In this document: positions 1 to 7,913 of the stretch, one piece after another
Position numbering within the stretch: the stretch's first letter is position 1
Layout of the letters: each line of letters opens with the position of its first letter
From: Phycisphaeraceae bacterium
GTDB lineage: Bacteria > Planctomycetota > Phycisphaerae > Phycisphaerales > Phycisphaeraceae
DNA length: 27,209 nt
Direction of reading: 5' to 3'
NCBI GenBank assembly: GCA_020851395.1
Contig: JADZCW010000232.1
Coordinates: 1-27,209, forward strand
Notes under the pieces: model-generated
Seen by the model: only the letters and a program-made list of their open reading frames with translations
What the model was told of the DNA's origin: nothing
The model's database searches: none
Translations under genes and position numbers: made by a program

Positions 1-687
1 GTCTTCAGGACCGCCGGCATGATCCAGCTCGGCAAGTGGATCCGCCTGCTCCGCGGATGGAACGTCGCCCAGATGATCATGGTCGGCAGCGTCGACAAGA
101 CCCGCCTCTACCTGCCGATGGTCTTCATCCGCCAGTGGCCCGACTGGAAGGCGGGCAAGTTGTGGTATCGTACCCGTCACGACCGGCGGACCGACGCGAT
201 GCTCCGCGCCCTGGCCGCTGAGTACGAATCCGCAGGAATCCAGGTCATCGACGCCGCACGCTTCATCCCGCAGTCCATGGCCGATGCCGGCCCCATGACC
301 CGCCGTCAGCCCTCGGCCGGTCAGTTGACGGACATCGCCTTCGCCAAACCCATCGTCCACCGACTCGGGGAACTGGACGTCGGCCAGTGCATCGCCGTCA
401 AGGACAACGAGGTCCTGGCCGTCGAGGCCATCGAAGGCACCGACGCCCTGATCCAGCGGGCGGGCATGCTCTGCAAGTCCGGCGGCTGGACCCTGGTCAA
501 GATGGCCAAACCCACCCAGGATCTTCGCCTGGACCTGCCGACCGTCGGCCTGCAGACGATCGAGAAACTCCGCCAGGCCGGCGCCGGCTGTCTGGCCGTC
601 GAGACCGGCAAGGTCATCCTGCTGGACAAACAGAATCTCCTTGCCCAGGCCGACCGGGCCGGCATCGCGGTGGTGGGCATCTCCTAA
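1..687 (+). CDS. lpxI: UDP-2,3-diacylglucosamine pyrophosphatase LpxI, 3' part (5' end outside window)
   Basis: LpxI (DUF1009 family) hydrolyses UDP-2,3-diacylglucosamine to lipid X in lipid A synthesis at the inner face of the cytoplasmic membrane. The reading frame is open from base 1, and the first residues (VFRTAGMIQLGKWIRLLR) match an internal part of the family, so the Met at 19 is not the true start; about 60 N-terminal residues are missing. Visible family features are the MVGSVDKTRLY segment, the GQLTDIAFAKPI stretch before the C-terminal domain, and a C-terminal domain with VGQCIAVKDNEVLAVEAIEGTD and GGWTLVKMAKPTQDLRLDLP. The frame ends in TAA at 685-687. Its presence implies an LPS-type outer membrane. 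The downstream neighbour is convergent (MFS transporter). Family identity is by recognition of these conserved segments; no search was run. Confidence 0.88.
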   Translation, partial: VFRTAGMIQLGKWIRLLRGWNVAQMIMVGSVDKTRLYLPMVFIRQWPDWKAGKLWYRTRHDRRTDAMLRALAAEYESAGIQVIDAARFIPQSMADAGPMTRRQPSAGQLTDIAFAKPIVHRLGELDVGQCIAVKDNEVLAVEAIEGTDALIQRAGMLCKSGGWTLVKMAKPTQDLRLDLPTVGLQTIEKLRQAGAGCLAVETGKVILLDKQNLLAQADRAGIAVVGIS

Positions 688-694
688 GGCAGTC

Positions 695-806
695 TTACCA
701 CGGAGGTCACGGAGAACACGGAGGGACAAGACAGAGGAAGAACTTGAGTTGATTCCTCGGCTGGCTCCGTGTCTGCTCGGTGATCTCCGTGTCCTCCGTG
801 GTGAAA
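695..806. repeat. Inverted repeat of 9-nt CACGGAG units in a convergent spacer
   Basis: The left arm (695-727) reads as three tandem 9-mers of the form CACGGAGNN preceded by TTAC. The right arm (764-806), on the opposite strand, carries the same 9-nt unit. Over 27 aligned bases from ACCACGGAGG the arms differ at three positions. A unique spacer of about 36 bases separates them. On the + strand the right arm is followed after a few bases by T6 (809-814), so the structure could also end lpxI transcription. The family looks like a dispersed REP-like element rather than a gene; no ORF is needed to explain it. Confidence 0.7.
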
Positions 807-817
807 GGTTTTTTGGT

Positions 818-2083
818 CTAGCGGACGAGCGCGGATCGCCGCGTCGGACGGACCAGCGGCCCCACGCCGCCGAGCAGCGGCACGGCCACCAGCGGCGCCG
901 CTCCCACCAGCATGCCCACCAACGGCGCTGACCACATCGCGCCTAAACTCAGCCCCGCCAGCGTGCACAGAGGCCCGAGGGCGAAGCCTCCACCGATCAT
1001 CGTCTCGTGCCAGCTCCCAGCGTCGATCGAGGCGTTCTTGACCACCGTGGCGTAGTAGAGCGCCGCGTGGTACGCCATGCCGTGGCTTAGGCCGAAGATC
1101 GCCTGGCCCAGCAGCACCAGGGGCACGTTCGGCGACAGCATCACCAGCAGGAACCCCACCGGCAGCATCACCGCCGCCGCCCCCAGCACGCCCCGTCGGC
1201 CCTCCCAGAAGGCGTGACGGCTGACAAGGATGAACATCAGCACGCGCGGCACGTCCAGCCACGACGCCAGCGCCGTCGCCGCCATCACGCCCAGGCCCAG
1301 GCCGTCACGGAACAGGGACGGCATCATCGCCGCCAGCACCGACGTCATCGCGTACCCCGCCAGCATCGTCACCCGCGTGGAGATGACGTAGGCGTGCATC
1401 TTGTCCAGCTCGTGCGCCGCCGGCCGGTCCGGGTGGTCGTCGGCCAGGTGCTGCGTCATGCGCAACGGCAGGATCAGCCCGATGTTGACCAGGCTCATCG
1501 CCGCCGGCAGGTAGAAAACCAGCGGAGGGTAGAGCTTGAGCAAGGGTCCCACCACCGCCACCGCCACGGGCACGCCCGACGCCCAGGTGATGTTGAACAC
1601 CCCCAGCGCCCTGGCCGTCTGACGTGCGTTGCGGCCGGCGCTGACGTAGGTCTCGACCACCGGCCACATCCACCCGAGCATCGTCGACAGCAGCATGTAG
1701 CCGATCGTCAGTGTCGCCGTGCCCGGCCAGAGGGCTTGGGATAGAAAGATCAGCCCCTGGCACGCCACCGTGGTCACCAGCAGGCCTCGCGACCCAAGCC
1801 GCTTGGCCGCGTGCCGGCTCGTCACCGCCCCGACGATGTAGAACCCGCCCATCCCCACCGCCGCCAGCCAGAGGTTCAGGTGCTTGCTGAAGGCGAGCAT
1901 CTGCTCGGTGTAGAAGTACGTCCCACGGAAGACCATCACCGAGGCGAGCGTCTGGATCAGCGTGATGACCAGCAACCGCGCCAGCGGCGGGTCAGCCGTG
2001 TCACCGCGATCGAGTGTCGAGGGGCTCGGGCTGGGTGCAACCGGGATAACTTCCGGGGGGACGGGGGGGCTTCCGGGGGTCAT
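818..2083 (-). CDS. Major facilitator superfamily (MFS) transporter
   Basis: A 421-residue protein with about 12 hydrophobic segments in two halves separated by a charged central loop (about residues 208-230, containing HLADDHPDRPAAHELDK), as in MFS carriers. The first 35 or so residues are proline- and serine-rich and precede the first membrane helix (LLVITLIQTLASVMVFRG). A cytoplasmic loop after helix 4-5 contains RNARQTARALGVFN, and a later one RHAFWEGRRG, in the positions of the basic inter-helix loops of the superfamily. Substrate cannot be deduced. The ATG overlaps the smpB stop codon (ATGA, 2083-2080), so the start is well supported and the gene is probably translationally coupled to smpB. 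Residues such as SHGMAYHAALYY in the second half recall permeases of the drug or sugar type, but this is not specific. Confidence 0.8.
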   Translation of the reverse strand: MTPGSPPVPPEVIPVAPSPSPSTLDRGDTADPPLARLLVITLIQTLASVMVFRGTYFYTEQMLAFSKHLNLWLAAVGMGGFYIVGAVTSRHAAKRLGSRGLLVTTVACQGLIFLSQALWPGTATLTIGYMLLSTMLGWMWPVVETYVSAGRNARQTARALGVFNITWASGVPVAVAVVGPLLKLYPPLVFYLPAAMSLVNIGLILPLRMTQHLADDHPDRPAAHELDKMHAYVISTRVTMLAGYAMTSVLAAMMPSLFRDGLGLGVMAATALASWLDVPRVLMFILVSRHAFWEGRRGVLGAAAVMLPVGFLLVMLSPNVPLVLLGQAIFGLSHGMAYHAALYYATVVKNASIDAGSWHETMIGGGFALGPLCTLAGLSLGAMWSAPLVGMLVGAAPLVAVPLLGGVGPLVRPTRRSALVR

Positions 2084-2574
2084 AGGGTCTTTCGAGTCAT
2101 CGCGCGTCGCATGTCGCGCTGGGCGTCGCGGTCCTTAAGATCCTGCCGCTTGTCGTGGGCCTTCTTGCCGGTGGCCAGCCCGAGCTCGACCTTGACCCAT
2201 CCGCGCACGAAGTACATCGCCAGGGGCACGAGCGTAAACCCCTTGGCCGCGGTCTTGGTCGCCAGCCGCTGGATCTCGCGCTTGTGAGCCAACAACTTCC
2301 GTGGGTGGACGGGGATGTGTCCGAGCGGGCCGGCCTGCTTGTACTCGCCGATGTGCACGGAGTGCAGGAACAGCTCGCCGTTGACCACCTCGGCGAAGCC
2401 CTCGGCCAGCGAGACCAGTCCCGCCCGGATGCTCTTGACCTCGCTGCCGGCCAATTCGATGCCCACCTCGATCTTCTCTAGGATGTGATAGTCGTGGTGA
2501 GCCTTGCGGTTGGCGATCCGCGGGCTGCCGTGGGAACCACTGTCGGACGAGGATTTGTTGGCGCGTGCGCTCAT
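2080..2574 (-). CDS. smpB: SsrA (tmRNA)-binding protein SmpB
   Basis: SmpB binds tmRNA and delivers it to stalled ribosomes for trans-translation. The 164-residue product is of usual length. It shows the family landmarks in order: IANRKAHHDYHILEKIEVGI at the N-terminus, the LAGSEVKSIRAG strand, GELFLHSVHIGEYKQA, HPRKLLAHKREIQRL, GFTLVPLAMYF, and the conserved VKVELGLATGKKAHDKR leading into the basic C-terminal tail (KDRDAQRDMRRAMTRK) that enters the decoding centre. Residues 1-17 form a Ser/Gly-rich extension. No good Shine-Dalgarno is seen before the ATG at 2574, but no other start fits. The tmRNA gene itself is not in the window. The stop codon overlaps the start of the downstream MFS gene. 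Confidence 0.95.
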   Translation of the reverse strand: MSARANKSSSDSGSHGSPRIANRKAHHDYHILEKIEVGIELAGSEVKSIRAGLVSLAEGFAEVVNGELFLHSVHIGEYKQAGPLGHIPVHPRKLLAHKREIQRLATKTAAKGFTLVPLAMYFVRGWVKVELGLATGKKAHDKRQDLKDRDAQRDMRRAMTRKTL

Positions 2575-2585
2575 GGGATTGAGGT

Positions 2586-2625
2586 AAAAAACGCTTGCCG
2601 GCGGGGCTGTCGGGCTTGGACAAGC
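2586..2625 (-). terminator. Hairpin plus U-tract between mnmE and smpB (terminator or smpB leader attenuator)
   Basis: On the minus strand GCTTGTC (2625-2619) can pair with GGCAAGC (2599-2593) with one G-U pair, and the hairpin is followed by T6 (2591-2586). It lies after the mnmE stop (2664) but also downstream of a possible smpB promoter at 2631-2660, so it could either end the yidC-mnmE transcript or sit in the smpB leader. The loop is long (19 nt), which lowers confidence. Confidence 0.35.
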
Positions 2626-2630
2626 ATGAC

Positions 2631-2660
2631 AGTGTATCGACCACCCGGGCGGGATGTCTG
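2631..2660 (-). promoter_or_regulatory. Possible promoter for smpB-MFS
   Basis: Minus-strand CAGACA (2660-2655), an 18-nt spacer and TACACT (2636-2631) resemble -35 and -10 boxes. The 10-mer CGATACACTG here recurs upstream of fumC (18456-18466 region), which adds some weight. Predicted transcription would start near 2624, about 50 nt before the smpB ATG. Confidence 0.35.
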
Positions 2661-2663
2661 GCG

Positions 2664-4055
2664 TTACTTGCCGATGCAGAACGTGGCGAAGATCCGGCCC
2701 AGCACGTCGTCCGGCGACATCCGCCCGCCCAGGGCCGCCAACGCGTCCAGGGCCTGCCGCATGGCCTGGGCGATCAGTTCGGGCTGACGGAGCTGGTCTG
2801 ACCGCTGCGCCCGCACGAGCGACAGGGCCCTGCGCACGGCCTCCGCAGCGTCCTTCAGTGCGTGCTCATGCCGGGGCTGAAGGGCCAGCACGTCGGCGCT
2901 CAGGCTCGCGCCGCGTCCCGCCACGGCTGTTCGGATCGCTCGCCGCAGATCGTCAAGACCTTGGCCGGTCATGGCGCTGACGGGCATGCCGGCGTCCGCC
3001 CCTGGTCTTGCCGCGTCAATCTTGGTCACCACGTCGATCACCGTCGCCGAAGCCGGGGCGTCGATCGGTGGTGCGGCTGTCGTCCCGACCTCGCGGATGT
3101 GCAGGATCACGTCGGCTTGCTCGATCGCCGCCCGGGCCGCTTGTTGGGCGAAACGGTCGAGGACCTGGCGTGGTTCATCCAGACCAGCCAAGTCCGTGAG
3201 GAGCACCTCGACGGCGCTATCCTCACCCGGGAGCGTCAGCGGCTCGACCAGCACGTCGCGCGTCGCCCCCGGAAGGTGGCTGGTCACCGCGCGCTCACGC
3301 CCGAGCAGGGCGTTAAAGAGCGTGCTCTTGCCCGCGTTGGGCGCTCCGGCTAGGACGACCGAGGGTAGGGCGTCAAGACTCATCCACGGCCGGCTGTGCC
3401 GATGCAGGGCCTCGAGTTCCTCCAACGTCGTGTTCAGACGTTCAGCCAATGCCCGGGGAGCGATGGCCACGACGTCTTCCTGATCCGTGAAGTCGATCCC
3501 CGCCTCGACCAGCGCCAGCGCGGCCGCGAGCTGGTCGACCATTCGCTCAGCCGCCTTCCCGAGCAGCCCCTCGCGCAGCACCGTCGCGGCCCTCAACTGG
3601 CCGTCGCTGACCGCCGCGATCGTCGCCGCCACGCCCTCGGCCTGCATCAGGTCAAGCTTGCCGCTCAGAAACGCCCGGAAGGTGAATTCGCCCGGCTCAG
3701 CCAGCCTTGCCCCACGTCCCCGGAAAAGGTCGAGCAATCGCTCGAGCAGCGCCGGGTGGCCCGGGCACTGCACCTCGACCATATCCTGGCCCGTGTAGCT
3801 CGCCGGGGCGGCGAAGCACGCCAACAGCACGGGCAGCTCAAGATTCGACCGATCGTCGAGTCGCAGGCGGGCCGGCGTGAGTCTGCGCGTCGTCCGCGTG
3901 GGATCGGTTGTTGAATGGGTCAGCGACCGGAGGATCTCATAGGCGCCGGGGCCGTTCAGACGCACCAATCCGCGCAGACCTCGACCCGGCGGGGAGCTGA
4001 CAGCGACGATGGTGTCCTGCGGGTCCATGGGTCCGAAGTGCACCATGACGTCCAT
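2664..4055 (-). CDS. mnmE: tRNA uridine-5-carboxymethylaminomethyl(34) synthesis GTPase MnmE
   Basis: MnmE, with MnmG, installs the (carboxymethyl)aminomethyl group on U34 of tRNAs reading split codon boxes. Residues 10-125 form the tetrahydrofolate-binding N-domain (DTIVAVSSPPGRG; PGEFTFRAFLSGKLDL at 121-136). The central helical region leads to an inserted G domain: G1 GAPNAGKST (237-245), G2 TRD (265-267), G3 DLAG (288-291), G4 TKID (344-347). The protein ends in the diagnostic FCIGK with its catalytic Cys. Length (463) is normal. The ATG at 4055 overlaps the yidC stop (TAATG), which favours it; an internal Met at 4028 (MDPQDTIVAV) aligns better with typical N-termini and is the alternative. 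Small deviations: G3 is DLAG rather than the usual DTAG, and G2 is preceded by PGA rather than PGT. Confidence 0.95.
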   Translation of the reverse strand: MDVMVHFGPMDPQDTIVAVSSPPGRGLRGLVRLNGPGAYEILRSLTHSTTDPTRTTRRLTPARLRLDDRSNLELPVLLACFAAPASYTGQDMVEVQCPGHPALLERLLDLFRGRGARLAEPGEFTFRAFLSGKLDLMQAEGVAATIAAVSDGQLRAATVLREGLLGKAAERMVDQLAAALALVEAGIDFTDQEDVVAIAPRALAERLNTTLEELEALHRHSRPWMSLDALPSVVLAGAPNAGKSTLFNALLGRERAVTSHLPGATRDVLVEPLTLPGEDSAVEVLLTDLAGLDEPRQVLDRFAQQAARAAIEQADVILHIREVGTTAAPPIDAPASATVIDVVTKIDAARPGADAGMPVSAMTGQGLDDLRRAIRTAVAGRGASLSADVLALQPRHEHALKDAAEAVRRALSLVRAQRSDQLRQPELIAQAMRQALDALAALGGRMSPDDVLGRIFATFCIGK

Positions 4056-6175
4056 TACCGCTTCTTGTATCGCGACTCGCCCGGGCCGCCCTCGAGACGG
4101 CGCTGCACGTTCTGCAGGTCTTTCTGCTTGGCGGCGATGGCCTTGCCGATCCGATCACGCAGCGAGCCAGGCCTGACTTCCTTCCTGGCGTAGAGCGTGC
4201 CGGCCTCCTCCTCGCGCTGGATGTGCTTCTTGACGATGTAGCTGTCGAGGATGCCCGCCCCGGTCGAGGCCAGGATGTAGAGCGTCAGCCCGCTGGGCGC
4301 CGAGTAGAACAACAGGGCCATGAACCACATCATGATCCCCATCATCTTCTGGGTCTGCCTGGCCTGGTCGTTCATCGCCGGCGGGGTCATGAGCTTCTGC
4401 TGGAAGTAGAGGGTCACCGCCCAGAGGATCGGCAGGATGTTGAGCACGGAGAAGTCCAGCGCCCCGAGCATCGAGCCGAAGATCGGCGTGTCGTGCGGGA
4501 TGGAGATCGCGCGGTCGGAGAAACGGATGAACGCGTCCGGGCTCGACAGGTCCGAGAGGAAATGCCATTTGCCCCCCGAGATCGACTGGAACAGGCCCCA
4601 GAACGCCGGCTGGTGCCGCAGCTCGATCGCCCCGTAGAGCATCGCGTACAGCGCGATCCAGATGGGCATCTGCAGGAACATTGGCAGGCACCCGAGCATC
4701 CCGGCCGGGCTGACGCCCTTTTCCCGCATCAGCTTGGCCTGCTCGGTCTGCAACTTGCGGGGGTCGTTCTCGTACTTCTTCTTGAGCTTCTCGATCTCCG
4801 GCTGCAGCGAGGCCATCTGCTTCTGGAACTTGGTCATGTGGATCTGCGAGTGCCGCGTCAGCGGGTGCAGGATCGCCCGCACGGCCACCACCAACGCGAT
4901 GACTGCCACGCCCCAATCGAAGGTGAAGGCGTGGATCAGCTTGAGGAACCCCAAGAGGAACTTGGCCAGCCCCTGGAACAGACACCACGTGCAGCCGACT
5001 GAGTAGCGGACCAACTCGCCGAAGTGCAGGGCCTCATACACCGGCTGGCTGAAGAGCTCGGACTCCCGGGGGCCGGCGAAGAGGCTCAGGTCCAAGTTCT
5101 TCTCGCCCCCGGCGGGCACCTCGACGGGTTTGCTCCGCAGGGTCAGGAAGATGTGCCGCAGGTCCTGCCCCTCGGCCCCGATGCCCTCCTGGCCGACGAT
5201 CAGGGGTGGGGCGTAGGCGAACTTCTCGTCCAGCGGCTCGACCTGGCGGGCGTCGATCGGCTTGGCCGGGTCGATCGTCACCGGCCGGTGCAGCACCAGG
5301 GCGAAGTAGCGGTTGGTCGCGCCCAGCCAGCCCAGGCGGATCTTGGACGGGTCCGCGGCCGCACCCTTGACCAGGTCCAGGCGCGGCCAGAGCGTCTGCT
5401 TGCCGCTGAGGATCTGCGGCCGGTGGACCGTGCCGTTGGCGCTGAGGATCAGCGTGCCCGTGGGGTTCCAGTCCAGGTCGTAGTAGCCGGCGACGAACGT
5501 CCGCTGGTCGCCCATGTAGCGGGCCGCGTCGTGCGGCGCGTCGGGCTGCGCGAGCCACTCGGACGCCACGTTCAGCGGCCGATCCGAGTGATTGACCAGC
5601 TCCTGCCGGCAGACAACCTCATAGCTGTCGGCCGCCAGCTCGAAGGTCCGGCGGACCTCGAGCACGGTCCGGCCCCGCTCGTCGAGCACGGGCAGGCTGT
5701 AGCTCGCCCGCCAGGGCGTGTCGTGCTCGTCCTTCTCGACGCCGATGAGCTTCCACTGCGCCCCGGCCAGCGGGACGGCCGAATCGTTGATCCACAGGCC
5801 GCGCAGCGTCAGCGGTCGATAGAAGGCGCCCGGCTGCAGCGGGTCCGCGATCTTGCTCAGGATCAGGTAATGGTCGCTGGGCTTGGCCCCATCGGTCATG
5901 GCCTGGAAGAGGTAGTTCGTCAGCCGGATGTACCACAACGCCCCGCGCTCGAGGCCGACCTTCAGACGGTAGCCGCTGTCCTTGTCCAGCGAGCCGAGCT
6001 CGACCGCGACGGGCTCGTCGCCGCGCGGCACGTGGTAAGGGCTCACCGGCGTCGTCATGGCCGAGAGGGTCATGGGGGCCGCATCGGCAGGTTGGGTCGT
6101 CTGCGCCATCGCCGACGTCGCGAGCACCAGACCCACCAGCCACGCCGACACCACCGCCGTCGTAGAGAATCGCAT
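4055..6175 (-). CDS. yidC: Membrane protein insertase YidC (Oxa1 family)
   Basis: YidC inserts and folds inner-membrane proteins, alone or with SecYEG. The 706-residue product has a large periplasmic domain (about residues 50-370) of beta-rich sequence, then the Oxa1/YidC core: DWGVAVIALVVAVRAILHPL with the conserved hydrophilic-groove Arg, PLTRHSQIHMTKFQKQM and the coiled cytoplasmic loop (EIEKLKKKYENDPRKLQTEQ), then MLGCLPMFLQMPIWIALYAM and the last helices with SAPSGLTLYILAST. The C-terminal tail is basic (ends SRYKKR). I chose Met at 6175 because it begins a signal-peptide-like segment ending AMA/Q; the frame extends to 6259 upstream, including a Met at 6214. The stop overlaps the mnmE start; yidC-mnmE is a classic gene order. 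The N-terminus is unusual: it looks cleavable rather than a lasting TM1 anchor. Confidence 0.93.
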   Translation of the reverse strand: MRFSTTAVVSAWLVGLVLATSAMAQTTQPADAAPMTLSAMTTPVSPYHVPRGDEPVAVELGSLDKDSGYRLKVGLERGALWYIRLTNYLFQAMTDGAKPSDHYLILSKIADPLQPGAFYRPLTLRGLWINDSAVPLAGAQWKLIGVEKDEHDTPWRASYSLPVLDERGRTVLEVRRTFELAADSYEVVCRQELVNHSDRPLNVASEWLAQPDAPHDAARYMGDQRTFVAGYYDLDWNPTGTLILSANGTVHRPQILSGKQTLWPRLDLVKGAAADPSKIRLGWLGATNRYFALVLHRPVTIDPAKPIDARQVEPLDEKFAYAPPLIVGQEGIGAEGQDLRHIFLTLRSKPVEVPAGGEKNLDLSLFAGPRESELFSQPVYEALHFGELVRYSVGCTWCLFQGLAKFLLGFLKLIHAFTFDWGVAVIALVVAVRAILHPLTRHSQIHMTKFQKQMASLQPEIEKLKKKYENDPRKLQTEQAKLMREKGVSPAGMLGCLPMFLQMPIWIALYAMLYGAIELRHQPAFWGLFQSISGGKWHFLSDLSSPDAFIRFSDRAISIPHDTPIFGSMLGALDFSVLNILPILWAVTLYFQQKLMTPPAMNDQARQTQKMMGIMMWFMALLFYSAPSGLTLYILASTGAGILDSYIVKKHIQREEEAGTLYARKEVRPGSLRDRIGKAIAAKQKDLQNVQRRLEGGPGESRYKKR

Positions 6176-6259
6176 CAAGGCTTCACCATCTTGCCGGGAG
6201 GCGGAACCTGTCATGAACCCGCCGGGCAGCGCCTCGACGCCCGGCCGGTCTGATCTCAC

Positions 6260-6487
6260 GCAAAGATAGGCAGTATAAGGCGATCGAAGCGGTTGGGCGA
6301 ATAGCGGGCAGGTTGAGGACGCGGCCTGAGCGTCCGAGCGGCTCTCCTTAGCTTTGGCGTTGCTTGGACGGCCTTGCGCGGTGAGGATCGCGACGGGCCA
6401 ATCTTTTGTTGTTCAAACGGGGATCGTGGGCTATGGTTTTAGCAAGTCCCCCGCTTCCAGTCTGCCTGCGTGTCGCGGAGCTTTCGT
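6260..6487. other. Divergent intergenic region between yidC and the SGNH hydrolase gene
   Basis: No ORF with coding character is seen. On the plus strand TTGTTC (6409-6414), a 17-nt spacer and TATGGT (6432-6437) form a reasonable promoter for the SGNH gene. On the minus strand TATACT (6277-6272) is a possible -10 for yidC, with no clear -35. Confidence 0.5.
6409..6437 (+). promoter_or_regulatory. Predicted sigma-70-like promoter of the SGNH hydrolase gene
   Basis: TTGTTC and TATGGT are separated by exactly 17 nt; transcription would begin near 6444 and give a leader of about 44 nt containing the Shine-Dalgarno at 6477-6480. Confidence 0.4.
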
Positions 6488-7861
6488 ATGCGCCATTCGT
6501 CGCTGCGGTCGTGTCTGTGCCTAGGCGTCCTGGCGGTCATGCTGTGGCCTGCCCGGGCCTCGGCGGTGCTGAGCCTGAACCTCGCCGACTCCTTCGCCCC
6601 GGTCAAGGCCAAGCTCGCCGCGGGCCAGCAGGCGGACATCATGGTCCTCGGCGACAGTCTCTCGCTGACGCAGTACAGCTATCTGCCCCTGTTCACGCAG
6701 TCACTGCAGACCCTCTACGGCAACGGCGGGGCGGGGTGGCAGGGCTTTAGCGTGTGGACCGGCGCTGGGTTCACCAACGGCTGGACTCGCGGGATGATCA
6801 ACCAGGACACGATCCCGCACCGCTCGCTCGACGGCCTTTGGGCCGAGGGTTACCTGCCCCCGTACCCCCCGATTCACACTGTCGCCACGTTCACCGCCCG
6901 ATCAAGCCGTGTTCGGCTCCAGTACATCGCCCAGCCCGAAGGCGGCACGGTCAGGGTCGACCTGCCCGGCGGCGGCAACGTCACGTTCTCAACCTACAGC
7001 CCGACCGAGGAAATTCGTACCTGGGAATACGCCTTCGCCGGCGCCGACCGGAAGCTGGGCATCCAGCCCATGGGGGATGGTCCGGTCACCATTTTGGGTA
7101 TGAACAACAGTGAACCGCTGGGCACGGCGGACAAGCCGGGTGTCCGTGTCCACCGGGCCGCCAACGGCGGCTGGGGCGTCAACAACTTCCTCAACCGTGA
7201 CTGGACGTTCGACCAGCAGATCCCCCTGGTGCATCCAGACCTGATCTTTGTATGGCTGGGCCAGAACGACCAGATCTACAACCGCAGCACCTACCCGACC
7301 AAGCTCAACCCCCTGATCGATCGGATCGAGGCCGACGCCCCGAATGCCAAGATCGTCCTCGTGGGATCCTACGACAGCACCCCCAATCTCCTCGGCGTCG
7401 TGCAGGCGATGCAGGACGTGGCGATGCAGCGAGACTTGGGCTTCATCAACATCTACGACACCGCGGGCGACTATCCTTACTTTCTGACCAATGGCATGCT
7501 CTCGGACGGGATCCACTTCGCCCAGACCGGCGGTCAGCACGTGGCGGACATTCTTTGGCAGGCGTGGCTGACCGACGGCGCCTCGCTCAAGGCCGGCGTG
7601 CCCGGCGATTTCAACGGCGACGGCCTGGTCAACGTCCAGGACATCAACGGGATGATCAGGGCGGTCGGCGGCGGCCCATCGAGCGCGCTCTACGGCGACC
7701 TGAACCACAGCAATGCCATCGACGTGCAGGACATCAACCCCTTCGTCGCTCTGCTGGCCGGCGGGGGCAGCGCGATGTCGCTGATCGTGCCCGAGCCGTC
7801 GGGTGTGATGGTCCTGCTCCTGGCGGTGGCGGGGGTGGCGCGGCGCGGACGCGGGCAATAA
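6488..7861 (+). CDS. Secreted SGNH/GDSL hydrolase with dockerin type I repeats and PEP-CTERM tail
   Basis: A 457-residue exported protein. Residues 1-26 are a signal peptide (hydrophobic core CLGVLAVML, cleavage after ARASA). The SGNH catalytic domain has the block I nucleophile in LGDSLS (Ser57), block III GQND (Gly258, Asn260) and block V DGIH (Asp340, His343), so an esterase or deacetylase acting on a surface polymer or polysaccharide is likely; substrate unknown. Residues 373-417 hold two dockerin-type Ca-binding loops, GDFNGDGLVNVQDIN and GDLNHSNAIDVQDIN. The C-terminus (434-457) is a PEP-CTERM signal: VPEPSG, a hydrophobic stretch, then RRGRGQ, which exosortase would process. Start: ATG 6488 has GGAG at 6477-6480 with 7-nt spacing, better than the GTG at 6470. 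It stands alone, divergent from yidC and convergent with ilvC. Confidence 0.88.
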   Translation: MRHSSLRSCLCLGVLAVMLWPARASAVLSLNLADSFAPVKAKLAAGQQADIMVLGDSLSLTQYSYLPLFTQSLQTLYGNGGAGWQGFSVWTGAGFTNGWTRGMINQDTIPHRSLDGLWAEGYLPPYPPIHTVATFTARSSRVRLQYIAQPEGGTVRVDLPGGGNVTFSTYSPTEEIRTWEYAFAGADRKLGIQPMGDGPVTILGMNNSEPLGTADKPGVRVHRAANGGWGVNNFLNRDWTFDQQIPLVHPDLIFVWLGQNDQIYNRSTYPTKLNPLIDRIEADAPNAKIVLVGSYDSTPNLLGVVQAMQDVAMQRDLGFINIYDTAGDYPYFLTNGMLSDGIHFAQTGGQHVADILWQAWLTDGASLKAGVPGDFNGDGLVNVQDINGMIRAVGGGPSSALYGDLNHSNAIDVQDINPFVALLAGGGSAMSLIVPEPSGVMVLLLAVAGVARRGRGQ

Positions 7862-7891
7862 AAAACCCGGCCGCGGGCACGACCGGGTTTT
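7862..7891. terminator. Bidirectional rho-independent terminator
   Basis: AAAACCCGG (7862-7870) is perfectly complementary to CCGGGTTTT (7883-7891) with a 12-nt loop. A/T tracts on both sides let it serve the SGNH gene on the plus strand and ilvC on the minus strand. Confidence 0.85.
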
Positions 7892-7913
7892 CGTGATTTC
7901 CTCGGGCGACGGC

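Noticed and set aside
5024..6253. 409-residue plus-strand frame opposite yidC
   Set aside because: Rich in Arg, Gly, His and Gln as expected for an antisense GC-rich frame; YidC motifs on the other strand are clear.
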